37,104 nucleotides of DNA, taken from an uncultured Prevotellaceae bacterium (GTDB lineage: Bacteria; Bacteroidota; Bacteroidia; Bacteroidales; Bacteroidaceae). Below are positions 32,666 through 37,104 of the stretch, one piece after another. The notes under the pieces are model-generated. The model did not search any database. It was given only the letters and a program-made list of their open reading frames with translations, and was not told the DNA's origin. Every line of letters starts with the position of its first letter. Position 1 is the first letter of the stretch. The stretch spans positions 1 through 37,104 of the forward strand of contig CAMWJL010000014.1 in the NCBI GenBank assembly GCA_947174565.1, given 5' to 3'. Both the position numbers and the translations under genes were made by a program.

Positions 32666-33256
32666 TTGGAGATGATGCAAGCTTATTGGGAAATGTTTCA
32701 AGACATGGACGCTTGGATGCAGGTGTTTTGGGGATGCGCAGTCATTGGGTCGCTCATCTTCATCGTGCAAATGGTGCTGACGCTCATTGGCATGGATAGC
32801 AGCGACATGGATGTTGACTTCGACGGTGCTGACACGATGGATTTGGGTGGCGGCATATCGCTGTTCAGCATCAAGAACTTCGTCAACTTCATTGTAGGCT
32901 TTGGCTGGGCAGGTGTCTGCTTTGGCAGTGCCATCACCAACAAATGGCTCCTCACCCTTATTGCCACACTGGTAGGCGTAGCATTTGTGCTCATGTTCTT
33001 CTTCATCAAGAAACAAACCAAGAAATTGGAGCACAACGGCGCGTTCGACATAGCCGACTGCGTGGGCAAAACCGTCGATGTCTATCTCCGCATCCCTGCT
33101 GCCCAAAGCGGCAAGGGCAAGGTGCAGGTGAGCCTCAATGGTTCTGTACATGAGTTTGACGCCATGACTGAAGGCGATACACTTGCCAGCGGTCAAAAAG
33201 CCAAGGTGTTGAGTGTTGTAGATGGTTCAACCGTCCTCGTCGCAAGTCACCATTAG
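32666..33256 (+). CDS. NfeD/YuaF-like membrane protein
   Basis: The protein has 196 residues. Three hydrophobic helices are visible: about 18-43 (VFWGCAVIGSLIFIVQMVLTLIG), 70-90 (FSIKNFVNFIVGFGWAGVC) and 92-115 (LLTLIATLVGVAFVLMFFF). The C-terminal 75 residues form a beta-rich soluble region (DCVGKTVDVYLRIPAAQSG, KVQVSLNGSVHEFDAM, AKVLSVVDGSTVLVAS), consistent with the OB-fold of NfeD and YuaF. YuaF-type proteins pair with flotillins in bacteria. The flotillin gene follows after 50 bp, so the pair is an operon. In an alternative reading it is simply a DUF of the same family. Confidence 0.8.
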   Translation: MEMMQAYWEMFQDMDAWMQVFWGCAVIGSLIFIVQMVLTLIGMDSSDMDVDFDGADTMDLGGGISLFSIKNFVNFIVGFGWAGVCFGSAITNKWLLTLIATLVGVAFVLMFFFIKKQTKKLEHNGAFDIADCVGKTVDVYLRIPAAQSGKGKVQVSLNGSVHEFDAMTEGDTLASGQKAKVLSVVDGSTVLVASHH

Positions 33257-33306
33257 CTCTGCGCTTTGAACATGAATTAAACACATTGTATTATATTATT
33301 TGAAAT

Positions 33307-34677
33307 ATGGTTTATCTTATTGTTGTGGCAGTGGTCGTAGCCATCGTGCTATTAGTATCTATCATCAATCGTTACAGAAGATGTCCGTCGGACAAAATTC
33401 TGGTAGTTTATGGAACAACAGGGAATCGTGGCTCTGCCAAGTGCGTGCATGGCGGCGGCACTTTCGTTTGGCCTATCATTCAGGACTATGCCTATCTGAG
33501 CCTGACTCCCATCAGCATTGATGCCAACCTGACCAATGCCCTGTCGCGTCAGAACATCCGTGTAGATGTGCCGTGCCGTTTCACCGTGGGCATCTCCACC
33601 GACTCGGAGAGCATGACAGCTGCCGCAGAGCGTCTGTTGGGTCTCACTGCTGGTCAGATTCAGGAATTAGCACGCGACATCCTCTTCGGTCAGTTGCGTC
33701 TCGTCATCGCCACCATGAGCATTGAGGAACTGAACTCCGACCGCGACAAGTTCCTCGAAGCCATTTCCAGCAACGTAGAAGTGGAGTTGAAGAAGATAGG
33801 CCTGCGCCTCATCAACGTGAACGTGACCGACATCAACGATGAGAGCGGCTACATTGAGGCACTTGGTCAGGAAGCCGCAGCCAAGGCCATCAACGAAGCC
33901 AAAGTGCGTGTGGCTGAGCAGGAAAAATTCGGTGAGATTGGTAAGGCAGAAGCCAATCGTGAGACCCGTATCCGTACCGCCGAAGCCAATGCACAAGCCG
34001 TGCAGGGCGAGAACGAGGCAAAAGTACAGATAGCAAACTCTGATGCCGACCGCCGTGAGCGTGAGGCAGAAGCACAACGCAAAGCCATTGCGGCCGAGAA
34101 AGTGGCAGCCGCCAAGGCACTTGAAGAGGCTTATTCGGCCGAAGAGAAAGCTGAAGCCGCCCGTGCCAACCGTGAACGCGCCACACAAAGTGCCAATGTG
34201 CTTGTGAGCCAAGAGATTGAGAAGAAGCGCAAGATTATCGAAGCAGAAGCAGAAGCAGAGAAGATTCGTGTGAACGCCAAGGGTGAAGCCGATGCTGCCT
34301 ACGCCAAGATGGAAGCCGAGGCACGCGGTCTCTTCGAGATTCTCTCGCGTCAGGCACAAGGCTACGACAAGATGGTACAAGCTGCTGGCGGCGATGCCAA
34401 CAAGGCATATATGCTCCTCTTGCTTGAGAAACTCCCCGAACTGGTCAAGACACAGGTGGAAGCCGTCAAGGGCATCAACATCGACCACGTTACCGTATGG
34501 GATTCAGGCAATTCAGCCGACGGGAAAGGCAGCACTGCCAACTTCCTCTCAGGACTGATGAAGAGTGTCCCCCCACTCCACGAACTCTTCGATCAGGCAG
34601 GTTTGGCCTTACCCGAATACTTAGCCAAGAAGAAAGAAGAAGCTCCAGCGACCGAAGTCACCGAAGCAGAAGAATGA
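33307..34677 (+). CDS. floT: Flotillin-like protein (SPFH/Band 7)
   Basis: The protein has 456 residues. An N-terminal membrane anchor (MVYLIVVAVVVAIVLLVSII) is followed by YRRCPSDKILVVYGTTG, the conserved flotillin opening. The SPFH domain runs to about 190 (SRQNIRVDVPCRFTVGI, GQIQELARDILFGQLR, GLRLINVNVTDINDESGYIEALG). Residues about 195-340 are an Ala/Glu-rich coiled coil with repeated EA units (EAEAQRKAIAAEKVAAAK, EAEAEAEKIRVNAKGEAD). The C-terminal region has YMLLLLEKLPELVKTQVEAV. It scaffolds ordered membrane microdomains. The upstream NfeD-like gene and downstream lipoprotein (16 bp gap) share the transcript. Confidence 0.93.
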   Translation: MVYLIVVAVVVAIVLLVSIINRYRRCPSDKILVVYGTTGNRGSAKCVHGGGTFVWPIIQDYAYLSLTPISIDANLTNALSRQNIRVDVPCRFTVGISTDSESMTAAAERLLGLTAGQIQELARDILFGQLRLVIATMSIEELNSDRDKFLEAISSNVEVELKKIGLRLINVNVTDINDESGYIEALGQEAAAKAINEAKVRVAEQEKFGEIGKAEANRETRIRTAEANAQAVQGENEAKVQIANSDADRREREAEAQRKAIAAEKVAAAKALEEAYSAEEKAEAARANRERATQSANVLVSQEIEKKRKIIEAEAEAEKIRVNAKGEADAAYAKMEAEARGLFEILSRQAQGYDKMVQAAGGDANKAYMLLLLEKLPELVKTQVEAVKGINIDHVTVWDSGNSADGKGSTANFLSGLMKSVPPLHELFDQAGLALPEYLAKKKEEAPATEVTEAEE

Positions 34678-34693
34678 CCATAAACTATAGAAC

Positions 34694-35368
34694 GTGAAAA
34701 AGTTACTCTACACAGTGCTTGCGGTCTTTGTTGCAAGCATGTCCATGTTGACAACCGCAGGGTGCGACGAAGGCGAGACCTACGCTGACCAAAAGAAGAA
34801 GGAACAGGCTGCTATCGAGCGGTTTCTACACGACAACGATTTTGTAGGTCCAATCAAAACCATTAGCGAAGCACAGTTCTACGCACAAGACACCATGACA
34901 GATGTCTCAAAGAACGAGTTTGTGCGTTTCAACAGCGATGGCATCTACATGCAGATTGTGCGCAAGGGCAACGGTCCTTCCATCATTGAGCTGGCAAAGG
35001 CCCGCAAAGACTCCACCGTTACCCGTCCGCTGCTGTGCAAGTTCCTCGAATACGACATCCGCGATGCTGACACCACTTATAGCAATATCTACCTGTCCAG
35101 CATCAACGACGAGATTCTCTGCACCTACAGCCAGTTCAGCCGCAGCTACACAGCTTCGTTCACCTCTGGCATCATGAAGACCTATTATGGCTCTACCGTG
35201 CCAACAGGATGGCTCAAGCCCCTCTCGTTCATCCGCCTCACCAAGGTGGCAGGCGAAGAAGCCAAGGTGCGCATCATTGTGCCCCACTCTTCCGGCACAG
35301 CCAACGCTTCGGGTCACGTCCTCCCCTTCTACTACGAAATCACTTATCAGATTCCCCCAAACTACTAA
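34694..35368 (+). CDS. DUF4827 lipoprotein
   Basis: The protein has 224 residues and begins at GTG 34694. A lipoprotein signal ends in TTAGC with Cys24. The mature part (RFLHDNDFVGPIKTISEAQF, GIYMQIVRKGNG, LCKFLEYDIRDADTTYSNIY, SFTSGIMKTYYGSTVPTGW, SFIRLTKVAGEEAKVRIIVP, LPFYYEITYQIPPNY) matches the Bacteroidales DUF4827 family, whose layout recalls FKBP-type peptidyl-prolyl isomerases, though catalysis is unproven. DUF4827 genes commonly precede glmM in this order, as here. A hairpin with T-run at 35377 separates the two. Confidence 0.85.
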   Translation: MKKLLYTVLAVFVASMSMLTTAGCDEGETYADQKKKEQAAIERFLHDNDFVGPIKTISEAQFYAQDTMTDVSKNEFVRFNSDGIYMQIVRKGNGPSIIELAKARKDSTVTRPLLCKFLEYDIRDADTTYSNIYLSSINDEILCTYSQFSRSYTASFTSGIMKTYYGSTVPTGWLKPLSFIRLTKVAGEEAKVRIIVPHSSGTANASGHVLPFYYEITYQIPPNY

Positions 35369-35376
35369 TATATAAG

Positions 35377-35434
35377 ATTGCAGAATTGAAGTTGCCATAC
35401 AAGGCAGAACTTCAATTCTGCAATTTTTTTATTA
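35377..35434 (+). terminator. Terminator between the DUF4827 lipoprotein gene and glmM
   Basis: A 17-bp perfect stem (ATTGCAGAATTGAAGTT at 35377-35393 with its inverse at 35408-35424) encloses a 14-nt loop. Seven T follow. It lies 8 bp after the lipoprotein stop and only 18 bp before the glmM ATG, so it may also act as an attenuator for glmM. Confidence 0.85.
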
Positions 35435-35452
35435 CCCAACTCCAATACAACT

Positions 35453-36862
35453 ATGAGCTTGATCAAATCCATTTCTGGCATCCGCGGCACCATTGGCGGA
35501 CGTGCTGGCGAGGGCTTGAACCCTCTCGACATCGTGAAATTCACCAGCGCATACGCCACGTTGATTCGTCGCACCACCAAGATTGAGAGCAACAAGATTG
35601 TGGTCGGACGCGACGCACGCATCTCGGGCGAGATGGTGAAGAACGTCGTGTGCGGCACTCTCATGGGCATGGGTTTCGACGTGGTGAACATCGGTCTTGC
35701 CTCCACACCAACCACCGAAATCGCTGTCACGATGGAAGGTGCGTGCGGAGGCATCATCATCACCGCCAGCCATAACCCCCGTCATTGGAACGCCCTCAAA
35801 CTCCTCAACGAGAAAGGCGAGTTCCTCAATGCCGCCGAAGGCAACGAAGTGCTCCAAATAGCCGAGGCGGAAGACTTCGACTATGCAGATGTCGATGCGC
35901 TCGGCAAATACACCGAAGACAATTCCTACGACCAAAAGCACATCGATATGGTGCTGGGACTCAACCTCGTAGATGTGCCAGCCATCAAGAAGCAGGGCTT
36001 CAAAGTGGCATTCGACAGCATCAACTCCGTGGGCGGCATCATCCTGCCCAAGCTGTTCAAGGCATTAGGCGTGGAAGACGTGACCCCTCTCTATGGCGAG
36101 CCGACAGGCGACTTCCAGCACAACCCCGAGCCGTTGGAGAAGAACCTCGCCGACATCATGAGCCTCATGGCAAAGGGCGGCAAGGATGTCGGCTTTGTAG
36201 TTGACCCCGATGTCGATCGCCTCGCCTTCATCTGCGAAGACGGCACGATGTACGGCGAGGAATACACGCTTGTCACCGTGGCAGATTACATCCTCAAACA
36301 CACCCCTGGCAACACCGTGAGCAACCTCTCCTCCACCCGTGCCCTGCGCGACGTGACCCGCAAGTACGGTCAGCAGTACAATGCAGCCGCCGTGGGCGAG
36401 GTGAACGTAGTGACCAAGATGAAGGAAACCAACACCGTCATCGGAGGCGAAGGCAATGGCGGAGTCATCTATCCCGCCGCCCACTATGGTCGCGATGCCC
36501 TCGTGGGCATAGCCCTCTTCCTCAGCCACTTGGCACATGAGCGCGAGGCACAGCCCGAACTCACCGTCAGCCAACTTCGTGCCACTTATCCCAACTATGC
36601 CATCGCCAAGAACCGCATCGACCTCGACGCTTCCACCGACGTGGATGCCATCCTCGCCAAGGTGAAAGCCATGTACACGGGGCAAGAAGGCATCGAAGTG
36701 AACGACATCGACGGCGTGAAGATTGACTTCCCCGACAAGTGGGTTCACCTGCGCAAGTCCAACACCGAGCCTATCATCCGTGTCTATTCCGAGGCCGAGA
36801 CGATGGAAGCAGCCGACGAGATTGGCAAGAAAATCATGGACGTGGTGTATTCGATGAAGTAA
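35453..36862 (+). CDS. glmM: Phosphoglucosamine mutase
   Basis: The protein has 469 residues, usual for Bacteroidetes GlmM. Domain 1 begins SLIKSISGIRGTIGGRAGEG and contains the phosphoserine Ser106 in ITASHNPRHWNALK. The metal loop is VVDPDVDRLAFI, the sugar-binding loop is GGEGNGGVIYP, and the final phosphate-binding loop is RKSNTEPIIRVYSEA. It converts glucosamine-6-phosphate to glucosamine-1-phosphate for UDP-GlcNAc, hence for peptidoglycan and lipid A. Transcription may come from the flotillin operon by readthrough of the terminator at 35377 or from a promoter I do not see. Confidence 0.93.
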   Translation: MSLIKSISGIRGTIGGRAGEGLNPLDIVKFTSAYATLIRRTTKIESNKIVVGRDARISGEMVKNVVCGTLMGMGFDVVNIGLASTPTTEIAVTMEGACGGIIITASHNPRHWNALKLLNEKGEFLNAAEGNEVLQIAEAEDFDYADVDALGKYTEDNSYDQKHIDMVLGLNLVDVPAIKKQGFKVAFDSINSVGGIILPKLFKALGVEDVTPLYGEPTGDFQHNPEPLEKNLADIMSLMAKGGKDVGFVVDPDVDRLAFICEDGTMYGEEYTLVTVADYILKHTPGNTVSNLSSTRALRDVTRKYGQQYNAAAVGEVNVVTKMKETNTVIGGEGNGGVIYPAAHYGRDALVGIALFLSHLAHEREAQPELTVSQLRATYPNYAIAKNRIDLDASTDVDAILAKVKAMYTGQEGIEVNDIDGVKIDFPDKWVHLRKSNTEPIIRVYSEAETMEAADEIGKKIMDVVYSMK

Positions 36863-36920
36863 TCCTTTTTTCCTGACCGCCCTACGAATTACAGGGTATG
36901 GTCTTAGGGCACAAAATATG

Positions 36921-36959
36921 ACCGACCGCCTTTCTGCACATTGTAGAAAGGCGGTCGGT
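36921..36959 (+). terminator. Terminator after glmM
   Basis: A perfect 15-bp stem (ACCGACCGCCTTTCT at 36921-36935 with its inverse at 36945-36959) has a 9-nt loop. It stands 58 bp after the glmM stop; a T7 run at 36865-36872 precedes it. It is the only terminator candidate for glmM. Confidence 0.75.
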
Positions 36960-37027
36960 ATGTTATAGGACAAACATGAAAGCTGCCACTCCCTTATGCA
37001 GGACAAAAATACCTTGATATGCAAGGG

Positions 37028-37052
37028 GCTTTCACAGCCTCTAAATCGGAGT
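37028..37052. repeat. 81-bp palindromic repeat, left end of copy 3
   Basis: Positions 37028-37048 are the exact inverse of the right end and right flank of copy 2 (20054-20074), and CGGAGT that follows matches the start of the first module of copy 1. The copy is cut after 37052, where the poly-G run begins. Confidence 0.75.

Positions 37053-37104
<52 letters not shown>

Overview
The window looks like a contig from a gut-type member of the Bacteroidales, probably Prevotellaceae-like. Several things point there. Promoters carry the Bacteroidetes signature TTTG-N19/20-TAnnTTTG in front of both tRNA genes and several CDS. The gene families are typical of that order: DUF4827 next to glmM, a DUF6078-like protein, an AraC regulator of the Bacteroides type, GH51/GH106 glycosidases with export signals, and a T9SS-like C-terminal tail. 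No ribosomal RNA, CRISPR array, transposase or phage gene is visible. The genus is inferred, not shown.

Layout. 1-136: 5' end of a divergent AraC-family regulator. 318-2457: exported flavodoxin, then an exported amidohydrolase fused to an ABM-type domain. 2480-8842: plant-polysaccharide enzymes (GH51 arabinofuranosidase, a clan GH-A enzyme, and on the minus strand a GH106-like rhamnosidase) followed by a HAD phosphatase gene at 8895-9650. 9739-10512: tRNA-Pro(GGG) and tRNA-Lys(UUU), their promoters and terminators, and one copy of an 81-bp palindromic repeat. 10578-12172: vsr and an AI-2E-type permease. 12340-14729: rsmI, a coiled-coil lipoprotein and a secreted protein of unknown function. 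14782-19770: a minus-strand run dpm1-like, pyrC, MetH-activation-domain protein, membrane metallophosphoesterase, plsC. 19984-20064: second copy of the 81-bp repeat. 20325-25347: myo-inositol-phosphate synthase, mfd and a 48-aa gene upstream of mfd. 25477-27473: a restriction-modification pair. 27643-30165: DUF6078-like protein, a 22-bp tandem repeat, a DUF1294/class A beta-lactamase fusion, and a probable PIN toxin-antitoxin pair. 30320-32431: a 7alpha-hydroxysteroid-dehydrogenase-like SDR and a choloylglycine-hydrolase-family enzyme. 32666-36862: NfeD/YuaF-like protein plus flotillin, DUF4827 lipoprotein, glmM. The right edge enters a third copy of the 81-bp repeat and then collapses into a 52-G run that is almost certainly a sequencing or assembly artefact.

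How the parts fit. The glycosidases would act outside the inner membrane on arabinose- and rhamnose-containing plant glycans, although no SusC/SusD pair is present. The SDR and choloylglycine hydrolase homologue suggest modification of host bile acids or related amides. The C5-cytosine methyltransferase gives a local reason for carrying vsr, which repairs T:G mismatches produced by deaminated 5-methylcytosine. The most distinctive observations are the DUF1294-beta-lactamase fusion, the re-read PIN toxin-antitoxin locus with its internal promoter, the symmetric 81-bp intergenic repeat, the BsuBI/PstI-type nuclease paired with a C5 (not N6-adenine) methyltransferase, and the small gene upstream of mfd. 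I did not find strong evidence for a wholly new multi-gene system.
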